A stretch of DNA of 64,000 nt from Litorilituus lipolyticus (lineage in GTDB: Bacteria; Pseudomonadota; Gammaproteobacteria; Enterobacterales; Alteromonadaceae): NCBI RefSeq assembly GCF_006439335.1, contig NZ_SAWY01000007.1, positions 170,116 to 234,115 on the forward strand, written 5' to 3'. Of this stretch, positions 11,262 to 20,742 are shown piece after piece. Within the stretch, counting starts at the first letter, position 1, and each line of letters opens with the position of its first letter. The notes beneath the pieces are model-generated. The model ran no database searches and had not been told where the DNA came from. It worked only from the letters and a program-made list of their open reading frames with translations. The translations under genes and the position numbers were made by a program.

Positions 11262-11754
11262 GAATATAGCCCTCAGGTTCTATTTGTATCGACAGTGTTT
11301 CCACACCACTGGCTACGTCAATTGTACAACCATTACCGCAGCCACCAAGAGGCCGACCTAACCAATCAAAAGCGATTACGGCATTTCCGACAAATGACAC
11401 ACTAAAAGTAATATTATATCGGCTATTAACTACATGCCCCGTGATATCTTTGTCTTCATGCCAATCACCATCAAGGGTAATATCATCACAATCATTACGA
11501 TTTGGCACACCGTAACGAGTATTTTCAATAATTAAATGGTGGCAATAATTATTACCCGAGGCTATATCTTGACGAGTTTGCTGCATGGCACGCTGCTGTG
11601 TTAAGCGTAGCGCTGAAATTAACTGCGCCCTATGACTATGCGCTTCATAAGCATTAGTGCCATCAAATTTAGGTAGCACATTAACCGCTAATATCCCTAG
11701 CAAGATAATAACGGTCACAAGTTCAACTAAGGTAAAACCAGATTGAGATTTCAT
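11251..11754 (-). CDS. mshC: MSHA minor pilin-like protein MshC
   Basis: A 167-residue prepilin with a very short leader (MKSQSG) followed by FTLVELVTVIILLGILAVNV, the canonical PilD-processed N-terminus. A later pair of cysteines (GGCGNGC, near residue 140) may form a disulfide. It is the first gene after the hairpin that follows mshA, so its transcription probably depends on read-through from the pilin gene or on a promoter in the 100-base gap. It overlaps mshD by 11 bases. Confidence 0.87.
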   Translation of the reverse strand: MKSQSGFTLVELVTVIILLGILAVNVLPKFDGTNAYEAHSHRAQLISALRLTQQRAMQQTRQDIASGNNYCHHLIIENTRYGVPNRNDCDDITLDGDWHEDKDITGHVVNSRYNITFSVSFVGNAVIAFDWLGRPLGGCGNGCTIDVASGVETLSIQIEPEGYIHGL

Positions 11755-11814
11755 GTACTTAATTATACAGCATAAACAAAGTTATATTTTTAACAAAATA
11801 AGGCAGTTAAAGCA

Positions 11815-11842
11815 AAAAAGGAGAGCCGAAGCTCTCCTTTTT
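11815..11842 (-). terminator. Perfect hairpin terminator/attenuator just after mshA
   Basis: A perfect 12-bp stem (AAAAAGGAGAGC paired with GCTCTCCTTTTT) closed by a CGAA loop, with T-runs at the stem end on either strand. It sits 14 bases past the mshA stop, inside the msh unit and ahead of mshCDOPQ. It would lower transcription of the minor pilin genes relative to mshA, or protect the mshA message from 3' decay. Confidence 0.85.
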
Positions 11843-11856
11843 GAAAATAAGCTACA

Positions 11857-12399
11857 TTAGATACATGGTATGTGACTAATGGTAGGTTCAGTATTTGCTG
11901 CAATAGGCATAGTGTAATATGCAATACAGTTAACATCTGCTGAAGGTACATCATTAGCAGGTAAGCCTCCAGTTAGATCAGCTGGAATTTTATTAGCTGG
12001 ATGAATGATTACAGTATTAGCAACTGAAGCTACATCAAAAGTGAAATCATTGCTGTTTAAATCTACAATTTTATTCCACTCGGCTTCAGTATCGTCAGGA
12101 TAACCATACTCTAACTGAACTGTATTACCTGCGCCATCAACGACTACCGTTGCATTAGCATCACCACCTGAAAATGATAAGTCATCATTTCCGGCAATTA
12201 ACGATTTACTATGTACTAATGCTGAAGCGCTAGATAATGCAGCTTCAACACCTTGCATAGTTGCTGTTTGTGCATCATCTTGTAAATTAATAAATTTTGG
12301 CGCCGCTGTAACCGCTAAAATACCAAGGATAACAATTACCACTACTAATTCTATTAACGTAAAACCTTGTTGTGCTTTATTTTTCATTGAATACTTCAT
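11857..12399 (-). CDS. mshA: MSHA major pilin MshA (type IVa prepilin)
   Basis: A 180-residue prepilin with a short leader (MKYSMKNKAQQG) followed by FTLIELVVVIVILGILAVTA, the PilD cleavage site and assembly helix. The next segment, PKFINLQDDAQTATMQGVEAA, is typical of MshA-type pilins. Two cysteines near the C-terminus (VNCIAY and HIPCI) fit the pilin disulfide loop. It is chosen over the neighbouring pilin gene as the major subunit because of this sequence and because a strong hairpin follows it directly, a usual mark of an abundant message. An AGGG motif lies shortly upstream of the chosen ATG. Confidence 0.85.
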   Translation of the reverse strand: MKYSMKNKAQQGFTLIELVVVIVILGILAVTAAPKFINLQDDAQTATMQGVEAALSSASALVHSKSLIAGNDDLSFSGGDANATVVVDGAGNTVQLEYGYPDDTEAEWNKIVDLNSNDFTFDVASVANTVIIHPANKIPADLTGGLPANDVPSADVNCIAYYTMPIAANTEPTISHIPCI

Positions 12400-12469
12400 T
12401 TTAAGCCCTATACATCTTTAAAAATCATTAAAAAATACTATCTATAAAATAGTCTTTAACGTCAAGTAC

Positions 12470-13150
12470 TTATGGCGTATTAACGTAAACTACCACTTCA
12501 CTATTTGCCGCATTGTAAGTGAAATTATTGCCAACAGCAGTACTGCCTCCAGGGGTTACAAAGCTTCCTGCTGCATTTTTATCTAAAGATTCTTTCAAGT
12601 AGAACACGCAGCCGGTAAAACTCTGCACCACACCAGCAGAATCAGTTAATTCAACGTTAGTTGTATCTGCTAAGTAATCTATACTTAATGCTGGATTATT
12701 CAAATCAGCTACCGCAGATGAAACACTCGGTGGCTGTGCAAAAACTCCCTGCCACAATTCAATACAACGAGCATTTGTCATGTCTGCTGTACTTGCGTTT
12801 CCATTAACAAGCCCGACGGGATAACCAGGACGTATACTTTTTGTATTAGGTGTTGGTGGAGTTGTTAATGCAAAAAAACTACCTTCATAATCAACACGAT
12901 TCACATTAGCAGCCGTTGGTCGACCTTCTGCTTCCCATTGTGCTCTAACTAAAGAAACACCTGTTGCAAAGCCACCGGCCATACCTTCAATATTGGCTTG
13001 TTTAGCTTGATCCGTTAAATCTAAAAATTTAGGAATAGCCGTAACTGCGAGAAAGCCTAAAATGACAACAACAATCACTAATTCGATTAAGGTAAAACCA
13101 CGCTGTTTATTTAATTTTTTCACACTATGTTGAGAAAACACTTTATTCAT
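12470..13150 (-). CDS. mshB: MSHA pilin protein MshB
   Basis: A 226-residue prepilin with leader ending NKQRG followed by FTLIELVIVVVILGFLAVTAI. The mature part, PKFLDLTDQAKQANIEGMAG, and the phrase CIELWQGVFAQPPS fit MshB of the MSHA system, which precedes mshA in Vibrio and Shewanella. Two cysteines could form a disulfide loop. The 214 bases upstream, before mshF, are long enough to hold a separate promoter for the pilin genes, which would explain higher pilin output, but I could not assign clear -35 and -10 boxes. Confidence 0.82.
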   Translation of the reverse strand: MNKVFSQHSVKKLNKQRGFTLIELVIVVVILGFLAVTAIPKFLDLTDQAKQANIEGMAGGFATGVSLVRAQWEAEGRPTAANVNRVDYEGSFFALTTPPTPNTKSIRPGYPVGLVNGNASTADMTNARCIELWQGVFAQPPSVSSAVADLNNPALSIDYLADTTNVELTDSAGVVQSFTGCVFYLKESLDKNAAGSFVTPGGSTAVGNNFTYNAANSEVVVYVNTP

Positions 13151-13364
13151 ATGAGCCTCACAAGCCTTGATATTCGATCGTTAACACCATTGTAACAACG
13201 TTTAATTAAATAAGTCACTTATTTAATTAACAGAAACCTCTTTAAGAACAAATTACTACCAAGTAATTACGACAAACAACATTTTCAATCTTATAGTCTC
13301 AGTGTAGCGTATTTTTTTGCGGCTAACGATTTAGTTAGAACTTGCTTCTCTGAGTTTTATTTCA

Positions 13365-13856
13365 CTATTTATTTATTTTACTCACCGCTGTCACTTTCCC
13401 TGTATCACTGATATAGTCAAAAAAATGCCCACTTGATAAAATAAATCGGCAATGATGAAAGTTATTTTCTGACCGTTTAAGTTCGATCGCTGCTATCGAT
13501 AACTTCATCAATGACATTGGTACCGCCATTGCTACTCGCCAAATCTCTTCACATGCAAAGTCATTTTTATAAGTATCTAACCAACCATGGCTGTTTACCT
13601 GAACAAGCTGTTTTTCTGAATTATTTAATTGCCCAAGTGCGACAACATTTGGTTTTTTCTCCATTAACCATTGTGCATGCACCGCAACAACTGTGCCATT
13701 AAAACTTTGTGCTAAGCTAGTAAAACCTGTTGCTGTTATTTGCTCTTGATGTTCGAAAAAGTAACTAATAAACACTTTCATTAAAAGCGCCAACAACACC
13801 ACAATAAGAATAAATTCAGCCAATGATTTTTCTCGCTTTTCAACTTTATCTATCAT
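13365..13856 (-). CDS. mshF: MSHA biogenesis protein MshF
   Basis: A 163-residue bitopic protein with a charged N-terminus (MIDKVEKREKSLAE), one membrane helix (about residues 15-32) and a small extracytoplasmic domain with two cysteines (CEEIW and HHCRF). This domain looks pilin-like, but there is no prepilin cleavage motif. It is named for its place between mshG and mshB and for its shape, as in the mshE-mshG-mshF-mshB order of Vibrio. Its role in the pilus is not established by sequence. Confidence 0.72.
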   Translation of the reverse strand: MIDKVEKREKSLAEFILIVVLLALLMKVFISYFFEHQEQITATGFTSLAQSFNGTVVAVHAQWLMEKKPNVVALGQLNNSEKQLVQVNSHGWLDTYKNDFACEEIWRVAMAVPMSLMKLSIAAIELKRSENNFHHCRFILSSGHFFDYISDTGKVTAVSKINK

Positions 13857-13884
13857 GGCTTTTACCTACAGTAATTTATTCAAA

Positions 13885-15120
13885 TTACTTACCTTGCATT
13901 GCCGAGGCCATATCCCACATAGGTGTAAATATACCTAGCGCTAACACTAATACCATAGCTGCAACAACAATAAGTAACAATGGCTCTATTCTGGCCGTCA
14001 ATGTACTTAAATCGTAATCTACCTCTCTTTCATAATAATCACCGACTTCTTTAAGTAAATCATCGACTCGACCTGTCTCTTCACCTACAGCGATCATTTG
14101 TAATACCAAAGGGGTAAACAATGTACTGGCAATAGCGGCACGCAATAAACTTTCACCACTTTCAATAGCAACACGCATGGCGACAATTTTTTCTTTCATA
14201 AAGCTATTATCTACTGCGTCAGCCACTAAGTTAAGCCCTGATGTCATTGGAACACCAGCCGTTAATACAATACCAAAACTATGAGAGAAGCGTGCAAGTA
14301 TTGAGCGTTCAATGATGCTGCCAATAATAGGTATTTTAATTTTTCGCCTATCCCAAACATATCGGCCGTGTTTCGTTTTTAACGATTGCCTTAGCGCAAC
14401 TATTACCGCGATTACTCCGAATAACATGTAAGGCCAATAATTGATAAAAAAGTTTGAGCTAGCGATTATAAATTTAGTCGCCCAGGGTAAATCAGCACCG
14501 AGTTTTGAAAACATACTAGCAAAAGTAGGGATAACCCAAATATTTAAAATAACTAGCGCAGCGGACAGTGCTATGATGACCATTGTTGGGTAACGCAGTG
14601 CTGTTTTAATGCGCTTTTTTGTTGCTTGCTCTCGCTCTAGATACGTCGTTAACTTAAAAAAGGACTGATCAAGTTGACCTGTATTTTCACCAACATGTAT
14701 CAATGAAATAAACAAAGAACTAAAAATATTGGTGTGCTGATTTAGTGCAGAAGATAAGGTGTAACCACCTTCAAGTTGCTTGCCAATATCAAGTAAAGCC
14801 TTTTGTAAGCTCGCTGAATTACTTGATTCAGCCATGCCATTTATCGCTCGTAATATTGGCACACCTGAACGCATTAAGGCATACATTTGACGACAGAAAA
14901 TAATCATTTCGTCTAATGATACACTGTCAAAACCAAAAAGTTCTTTTACATCAACACTGGCTAAGCTAGCTTCAGACTCTTGCTTCGCTTCATTAATTGA
15001 AGTTGGCGTTATATTCTGTCTAAATAATTGCTCAGCCGCTGCCGTCGAGCTAACCGCTTCAAGCTTGCCCTTTATTTGACCGCCACTAATATTTCGACCT
15101 GTATAATTATATAATGCCAT
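13885..15120 (-). CDS. mshG: MSHA inner-membrane platform protein MshG (GspF/PilC family)
   Basis: A 411-residue polytopic protein of the GspF/PilC family that anchors the pilus motor in the inner membrane. Two repeats of the cytoplasmic GspF domain are visible, one starting near FCRQMYALMRSGVPIL (residue about 75) and the second near FSHSFGIVLTAGVPMTSGL (residue about 278). Each is followed by long hydrophobic helices. The phrase AVGEETGRVDDLL is a family hallmark. It follows mshE by 18 bases and is probably translated from the same message. Length is typical. Confidence 0.93.
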   Translation of the reverse strand: MALYNYTGRNISGGQIKGKLEAVSSTAAAEQLFRQNITPTSINEAKQESEASLASVDVKELFGFDSVSLDEMIIFCRQMYALMRSGVPILRAINGMAESSNSASLQKALLDIGKQLEGGYTLSSALNQHTNIFSSLFISLIHVGENTGQLDQSFFKLTTYLEREQATKKRIKTALRYPTMVIIALSAALVILNIWVIPTFASMFSKLGADLPWATKFIIASSNFFINYWPYMLFGVIAVIVALRQSLKTKHGRYVWDRRKIKIPIIGSIIERSILARFSHSFGIVLTAGVPMTSGLNLVADAVDNSFMKEKIVAMRVAIESGESLLRAAIASTLFTPLVLQMIAVGEETGRVDDLLKEVGDYYEREVDYDLSTLTARIEPLLLIVVAAMVLVLALGIFTPMWDMASAMQGK

Positions 15121-15138
15121 ATTGCAAAATTAACCTTG

Positions 15139-16851
15139 TTAGCTTACGTCGACCGTTTCAACAAGTCTTAGCACTTCTTCAACGGAAGTGATGCCTTGAA
15201 CTGCGTAGTCAAACGCTGCTTTAGCTAAAGGAGTAAAACTAGGGTTTGCTTTTGATAATTCAGTAAATGCCTCGCTATCATCTCTTTTTAATGCGGCCAT
15301 CATACCTTCATTCATTTCTAGTAGTTCAAAAACACCAATACGGCCTCTATAACCAGTGTATTGACATGATTGACAGCCAGAACCGTGAGAGAATTTAGCT
15401 TGCTTTGCTTGCTCTCCGGCTAGGTTAGTTAACCATAGTAGTTCTTGCGCATCGGGAACATATTCTTGCGTGCAATTATCACATACTCGACGCACTAATC
15501 GCTGTGCAATAATTGCTCGTAAAGAGCTCCCCACTAAAAACCCAGCGGCCCCCATATCAATTAAACGTAAGGCACTGGTGATGGCATCATTGGTATGCAG
15601 GGTTGATAACACTAAATGACCTGTTAATGCGCCTCGAAGACCAATTTCAACAGTCTCCTGATCACGCATCTCACCTACCATCATAATATCGGGATCTTGT
15701 CGTAATGCTGTACGTAATACGCTTGAAAATGTTAAGTCAATTTTAGGGTTTACTTGTACTTGGTTCACTCGTGGCAAACGATATTCCACAGGATCTTCAA
15801 CTGTAATAATCTTCTTACTTGCTTCATTTAATTCACTTAATGCCGCATATAATGTCGTTGTCTTACCACTACCGGTTGGCCCTGTAACTAACACCATGCC
15901 ATGAGGGCGGGTGATTTGATGACGAACGCGCTTAATTAAATCCTCAGGCATACCCGTTTGATCAAAAGATAATAAACCAGCTGACTGATCAAGCAGTCGC
16001 ATAACAACAGACTCACCATACTGAACTGGCATTGTTGATATACGAACATCAATACTGTGACCACTGATTTGAATATTAAAACGACCATCTTGTGGAATAC
16101 GTTTCTCAGAGATATCCAGACCTGCCATGAGCTTTAAGCGAAGCACCATAGCCGCAGCAATCTTATTTTCTTTAAGGATATTTTCTTGTAATACCCCATC
16201 AATACGTTGCCTAATACGTAACTGGCTTTCATCAGGCTCAATATGAATATCTGATGCTCGCATTTGCACAGCATCCTCAAATACTGATTGTAATAGTTTG
16301 CCTACCGTAGCATCGCCTGTTTCATCAACAAAAGAGGTCGACAAGTCAAAATCTGAAGTTTCCTGGTACTCTTCTTCTAATTGAGAAGCAAATGATTCAA
16401 TGTCTGCAGTACGGCGATACAAGCTATCAAATGCATCATAAAGCTGCGACTCCATAACAACCGCAAGTTCAATGCGTTTAGGAGCAAGCATATTCTCGAG
16501 TTGGTCTAAGCCACTTAAATCAGCGGGATCGCTCATACCAAGCAGAACAGAATCGCCTTTATCTTCAATAATAAGCGCCCTTAAACGACGAGCATGCACT
16601 TCTGGAAGTAAGTTAGCGATAGAGGTAGGTATTTGGCGTTGGCTAATATCTAAGAAAGGTACATTAAGCTGTTGGGCTAAAAACTGAAGTAATTGTTTTT
16701 CTGATAAATAACCTAATTCAATAAGCGTATCACCCAACTTACGGCCAGACGTCTTTTGACTATTTAAGGCCTGCATTAGTTGTTCATTGGTAATGATATG
16801 CTCATGTACCAATAAATCACCTAACCGCATTTTTAATTTGGGGGCCGCCAT
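15139..16851 (-). CDS. mshE: MSHA extension ATPase MshE with c-di-GMP-binding MshEN domain
   Basis: A 570-residue hexameric secretion ATPase that powers pilus extension. At the N-terminus two tandem 24-residue MshEN motifs are visible, beginning RLGDLL at residue 9 and KLGDTL at residue 38. Each ends in the Gln of the LxxxLxxQ pattern (Gln32 and Gln61), which is the known c-di-GMP-binding signature of MshE. The Walker A motif GPTGSGKTTTL is near residue 325, followed by the Asp-box and Walker B (DPDIMMVGEMRD). A zinc-binding tetracysteine (CDNC and CQSC) lies near 460-490. Direct control of pilus extension by c-di-GMP is therefore likely. Confidence 0.95.
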   Translation of the reverse strand: MAAPKLKMRLGDLLVHEHIITNEQLMQALNSQKTSGRKLGDTLIELGYLSEKQLLQFLAQQLNVPFLDISQRQIPTSIANLLPEVHARRLRALIIEDKGDSVLLGMSDPADLSGLDQLENMLAPKRIELAVVMESQLYDAFDSLYRRTADIESFASQLEEEYQETSDFDLSTSFVDETGDATVGKLLQSVFEDAVQMRASDIHIEPDESQLRIRQRIDGVLQENILKENKIAAAMVLRLKLMAGLDISEKRIPQDGRFNIQISGHSIDVRISTMPVQYGESVVMRLLDQSAGLLSFDQTGMPEDLIKRVRHQITRPHGMVLVTGPTGSGKTTTLYAALSELNEASKKIITVEDPVEYRLPRVNQVQVNPKIDLTFSSVLRTALRQDPDIMMVGEMRDQETVEIGLRGALTGHLVLSTLHTNDAITSALRLIDMGAAGFLVGSSLRAIIAQRLVRRVCDNCTQEYVPDAQELLWLTNLAGEQAKQAKFSHGSGCQSCQYTGYRGRIGVFELLEMNEGMMAALKRDDSEAFTELSKANPSFTPLAKAAFDYAVQGITSVEEVLRLVETVDVS

Positions 16852-16877
16852 TTTTCTCTCCTAAACTTTGCCGTTTT

Positions 16878-18050
16878 TTATTGCCCTAGGGCAATTAATC
16901 TTTGCTGCGCAAATTGAGCCGAAGCATTGGTCAAATCACCTTTAGCTAATGCTAGCCTATATGCTTTTCCAGCTAAATCGAATTGGCTATTTTTATCATA
17001 AACAATTGCTTGTCCAAGATACCAACGACCTACAGCGGGCTGCATATCAATCAATTGCTGGTAGCTTTGTATAGCCATGGTAAAATGAGCAGTCTCTTGC
17101 GCTACACTGGCTAACAAGACTTGATACTCCTCTTCCTTAACATTCGCTAGGGGCTCTAATATATTATAGGCTAAACGAAATTTATTCTGTTTAACATATA
17201 TTTGCGCTTTCATTTGACGTAATTCACTATCATTCGGCGCTAAAGCCACCCCTTGCGACAGTAAATTGCTCGCTTTGTTATAAGCTTTTCTTCCATACCA
17301 CAATGCCGCAAGTTTTTTTCTTGCTTCAATGTGCTCTGGTTGAATAATAAGTACGTCTTCAAGTAACTGCTCTGCTTTGGCAACATTTCTTGTTGCTAAC
17401 ATTTCATCAGCTTGCTGCAATTTTTGCGAAACCAGTTCATCGGCGGTTAATTGTCTTCTTGAAACAGACATACTTGCAGTTTGTTTCTTTTGCTGCACTT
17501 GCTGCGCTGGTGTTGGAATATTAGCTATTGATTTATTTTCTTCCTTAATAGGCTCAACAATAGCAGGCTCTTTTGTTGAATTGCTTTCTTTAACTGATTC
17601 AGAATTAAACTTTACTTGCTCTGTACCAATATTTTGTCTTTTAACTTGTACAGTATCTTTAGACGCCACCTTCTTTTCTTCAGGCATTGCTTTTCGTTTG
17701 ACAAGCTTTGAAGGCTTATCAACATCTGCTGGTGCTTTAGTTTCGCTTTTTTGCTGTGCTAGTAGAATTGAGTCTTCTTCAGCTGATGATCTCTGTTTTA
17801 ATGCCTCATTTGTCCTAGGCTCTACATTTGCCATCTGAATTGTTTGTTGAGATTTTAATGCCTTATTTTCTTGCAGCAAATGCCAAACATACAGGCCGAC
17901 AATATTTATAATAACGACTACTGTAACTATGATTGCAATAGGTTTTATCGGTGATGATTTCACTACAGCTGGTGCTGGCACAACACCTTGCTGATTTTGC
18001 TCAGGAGCTCTCTCTTCTAGGTCCTTTAACATTTGATTTATAACACTCAT
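16878..18050 (-). CDS. mshN: MSHA biogenesis protein MshN (TPR protein)
   Basis: A 390-residue bitopic protein. It has a short cytoplasmic start (MSVINQMLKDLEERAPE), one membrane helix (about residues 34-57), a long Lys/Glu/Gln-rich disordered linker (about 65-195), then tetratricopeptide repeats from about residue 205 to the end (AEQLLEDVLIIQPEHIEARK, for instance). TPR proteins of this kind act as docking factors in pilus assembly. The ATG at 18050 overlaps the mshM stop as ATGA, which is why this start was preferred over a longer reading from 18068. Confidence 0.85.
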   Translation of the reverse strand: MSVINQMLKDLEERAPEQNQQGVVPAPAVVKSSPIKPIAIIVTVVVIINIVGLYVWHLLQENKALKSQQTIQMANVEPRTNEALKQRSSAEEDSILLAQQKSETKAPADVDKPSKLVKRKAMPEEKKVASKDTVQVKRQNIGTEQVKFNSESVKESNSTKEPAIVEPIKEENKSIANIPTPAQQVQQKKQTASMSVSRRQLTADELVSQKLQQADEMLATRNVAKAEQLLEDVLIIQPEHIEARKKLAALWYGRKAYNKASNLLSQGVALAPNDSELRQMKAQIYVKQNKFRLAYNILEPLANVKEEEYQVLLASVAQETAHFTMAIQSYQQLIDMQPAVGRWYLGQAIVYDKNSQFDLAGKAYRLALAKGDLTNASAQFAQQRLIALGQ

Positions 18051-18949
18051 AAAGAGACTCCAGACCAATAAATTACGCTGACTAAGCTTGTCAGAACTAT
18101 CATGACTACGGCTAAATAAGTCAAACTCAGGGGCTTATAACTAACCCCCTCGGTATCTTCTATGGCTGCTTGTAAATGTTTTTTCGTCATTTGATATTGC
18201 CCTTGCCCATAAGCGAGCATAAGCATTTTATGGCATAAAATGTTGACCAATCTTGGAATGCCGTTACTCACTTTGGTAATTTTTTTAATAACAGCTTTTG
18301 AAAAAAGCTCAGCACCTTTATATCCCGCTACCTTCATTCTATGCTGAATGTAATGCTGAACTTCTTCTTCATTCATTGCACGCAATTGATAAGAAAAAGT
18401 AATACGTTGGCGTAATTGTCTAAACTCACTCTGGCCTAAACGTTCATCTAATTCAGGTTGTGCAAATAATACCACTTGCAATAATTTACGCGTCTCTGTT
18501 TCTAAGTTAGTAAACAACCTTAACGCCTCTAAACTTTCTTCAGGTAAAGCTTGTGCTTCATCTAGAATCAATACAACCGAGTGACCTTTTTGGTGCAATT
18601 CAAGTAGCTTATCTTGTATACGCTGTGTTAATAGCTGCACAGACATACGTTGCGCCTGTTTAACACCCAGCTCAACGGCAACTGCACGTCTTAACTCATT
18701 TGGGTTTAAATACGGGTTAGGAATATACGCCGTAACAAAGTGTTCAGGAATTTCATTTAGCAATTTTCGACACAATAACGTTTTACCAGTGCCGACTTCA
18801 CCAACTACTTTAATAAAGCCTTCGCCAGTTTTTAAAGCCGTCATTAAAACAGCTAGGGCTTCGTTATGAGGTGAAAGCCCTAGAAAAAAGTTAGTATTGG
18901 GGGTCAGCGTAAAGGGAAGCTCTTGCAAACCAAAGTGGTACAAATACAT
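18047..18949 (-). CDS. mshM: MSHA biogenesis ATPase MshM (ExeA-like AAA protein)
   Basis: A 300-residue AAA ATPase of the ExeA/GspA type, known for helping secretins insert through peptidoglycan. Walker A GEVGTGKT is at residues 50-57, and Walker B is VVLILDEAQALPEE near residue 125. The sensor phrase QVVLFAQPELDERL and the C-terminal NGIPRLVNILCHKML lid motif follow. A membrane helix is predicted near the C-terminus (about 275-297), so the ATPase domain is cytoplasmic and membrane-anchored. It overlaps mshN by 4 bases and lies 56 bases after mshL. Confidence 0.9.
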   Translation of the reverse strand: MYLYHFGLQELPFTLTPNTNFFLGLSPHNEALAVLMTALKTGEGFIKVVGEVGTGKTLLCRKLLNEIPEHFVTAYIPNPYLNPNELRRAVAVELGVKQAQRMSVQLLTQRIQDKLLELHQKGHSVVLILDEAQALPEESLEALRLFTNLETETRKLLQVVLFAQPELDERLGQSEFRQLRQRITFSYQLRAMNEEEVQHYIQHRMKVAGYKGAELFSKAVIKKITKVSNGIPRLVNILCHKMLMLAYGQGQYQMTKKHLQAAIEDTEGVSYKPLSLTYLAVVMIVLTSLVSVIYWSGVSL

Positions 18950-19005
18950 ATTGTTAAGCTATACCCTCACCTTTTCATCAATATCGCTAACTATAAATAC
19001 TCTGA

Positions 19006-20727
19006 TTACTCTTGGTTGTTATTACTATCGTCGTTGAAGTGACTTTCTTCAGGAAACCATTGATCTAGCAATTGACGAGCATCTTGTAATTGATTTTGCC
19101 ACGTATCTGCACCAACAACGACAGGTTTCAGTAGAATCACTAACTCTCTCTTCTGTGTTGTTTCACTTTTACTTTTAAAAAGCTCACCAACAATCGGTAT
19201 ATCGCCCAACAACGGTGTTTTTGACTCTTTATCTATAGTGTAAGTTTCAATTAAGCCACCAATAACAACAATTTCACCTGACTTAGCTCTAATAATAGTA
19301 TCTGACTCACGCACACTACTTTGCGCTAGAGGTAAAATAAGCTCTTCACTTCCAAGCTGAATACTCTTGTTTTGCTCATCAGTTAAGGTAACTGATGGGT
19401 GAACATGAAGCACTACATCACCGTCTTTATCTATTTGAGGAGTGACATCAAGCGCTATACCTGAGAAAAATGGTGTTAGTGTGACTTCTGGTGTAGTTGT
19501 TGTTGCCGTGCCAGTTGTCGTTGTGCTGGAGACTTCGGTCACGAAATACTCATCTTCACCCACTTTAATCACTGCTTTTTGATTATTCGTAGCAGTAATT
19601 CTCGGACTAGAGAGCACTTGTACGTTACCCTGAGTTTGCAAAAGATCTATAACGCCACTAAAGTCTGGACCAGAAAAACTCAAGCTAGTTGCTCCACCAA
19701 TAGCCGATGAAATAACATTGCCTGAAATATTTCCATTAGTTTGGAAAGTGAAGTTAGTATCACCTAGACTACCTAAAACTTCCTCCCAGTGAACACCTTG
19801 TTGATAATCATCATTAAGGGTCACTTCCATTATTTTCGCTTCAATAATAACTTGGCGATGTAAATGGGTTTCAGTATCAGTGATAAACTTTTTCACTGCA
19901 CTTATTTCATCAGGCATACCACGGACAGTCACTAGGCCTGCTTGTGGGGAAACAATAACTGAACGACCTCCTTCTGTACCAACAAAAGCCGTTAGGGTTT
20001 CTTTTAACTCAAGCCAAAAATCAGATTCATTTTCAGTGTAAATGTTAATCCCGCTGGAAGAAGTTTGGCTATTCGAGTTATTGTTATTACTGTTTCGGTT
20101 GTTATTACTGCCATTGCCACTGCTGTTATTATTGTTATTACTATTTCCACCAGAGTTTGGATCGTTTTCAGAGACACCACCTGAATTAATACTTGTACTC
20201 GAGGTACCAAAGCGTTTTAAAAATAAGTAGTTCAGAGCAATAGTTTCACTACGCATTCCCGAAGGATAAACTTTAATAATGTTATTGCTTTGATGAATTT
20301 CATAACCATAAATTTCTTCAATAACATTTAACGTTTCAGATAAAGTAACGTCAGTTAGATTTAGGGAAATTTGTCCAGATACATCAGGATGAATAGCTAT
20401 ACTGTAAGCTGAGCCTTCTACAATGGCATTAAAAAAATCTTTTGCTTCGACAGCTGTTGCCGCTACTTGCAGTCTTTTTTCAGATAATAACCCTTGCTTA
20501 GCTTTCGACATGCTTTGCTGCATGACTTCTTGCTGAACAGAATTTGGTACCTGGGTTAACGGTTTAGGCGCATTGACCGCCTTTGTATCTTCAATCGCCT
20601 CAGACAGACCTTCTTTAAAATCTGTGGGCTGTGATGGCACTGACTGACAACCAGCTAATGCTATAAGCAAGCTTGAGACAATTAGGGGTAATGGAATTTT
20701 TTTCATAGGAATCATTTTTTCTATCAT
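19006..20727 (-). CDS. mshL: MSHA outer-membrane secretin MshL
   Basis: A 573-residue lipoprotein of the GspD/PilQ secretin family that forms the outer-membrane pore for the pilus. The signal peptide ends in the lipobox LIALAGC. N-domains follow, then an Asn/Ser/Gly-rich low-complexity insert at about residues 185-225, and then the secretin domain with VIVSPQAGLVTVRG, VLSSPRITATNNQKAVIKVG and EIVVIGGLIE. The low-complexity stretch probably forms a flexible periplasmic linker. Three in-frame ATGs lie near the start; 20727 was chosen for the AGG a few bases upstream. Confidence 0.92.
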   Translation of the reverse strand: MIEKMIPMKKIPLPLIVSSLLIALAGCQSVPSQPTDFKEGLSEAIEDTKAVNAPKPLTQVPNSVQQEVMQQSMSKAKQGLLSEKRLQVAATAVEAKDFFNAIVEGSAYSIAIHPDVSGQISLNLTDVTLSETLNVIEEIYGYEIHQSNNIIKVYPSGMRSETIALNYLFLKRFGTSSTSINSGGVSENDPNSGGNSNNNNNSSGNGSNNNRNSNNNNSNSQTSSSGINIYTENESDFWLELKETLTAFVGTEGGRSVIVSPQAGLVTVRGMPDEISAVKKFITDTETHLHRQVIIEAKIMEVTLNDDYQQGVHWEEVLGSLGDTNFTFQTNGNISGNVISSAIGGATSLSFSGPDFSGVIDLLQTQGNVQVLSSPRITATNNQKAVIKVGEDEYFVTEVSSTTTTGTATTTTPEVTLTPFFSGIALDVTPQIDKDGDVVLHVHPSVTLTDEQNKSIQLGSEELILPLAQSSVRESDTIIRAKSGEIVVIGGLIETYTIDKESKTPLLGDIPIVGELFKSKSETTQKRELVILLKPVVVGADTWQNQLQDARQLLDQWFPEESHFNDDSNNNQE

Positions 20728-20742
20728 TGCTACCTGCCAAAC

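Noticed and set aside
20090..20160. Short repeats in the Asn-rich part of mshL as a possible CRISPR or satellite
   Set aside because: The repeats are irregular AAT/AAC/AGT codons within a continuous reading frame, with no spacers.
20004..20230. Two open frames (Leu-rich plus strand; Thr/Ile-rich minus strand) over mshL
   Set aside because: They arise from the repetitive Asn/Ser codons of the MshL low-complexity linker in other frames.
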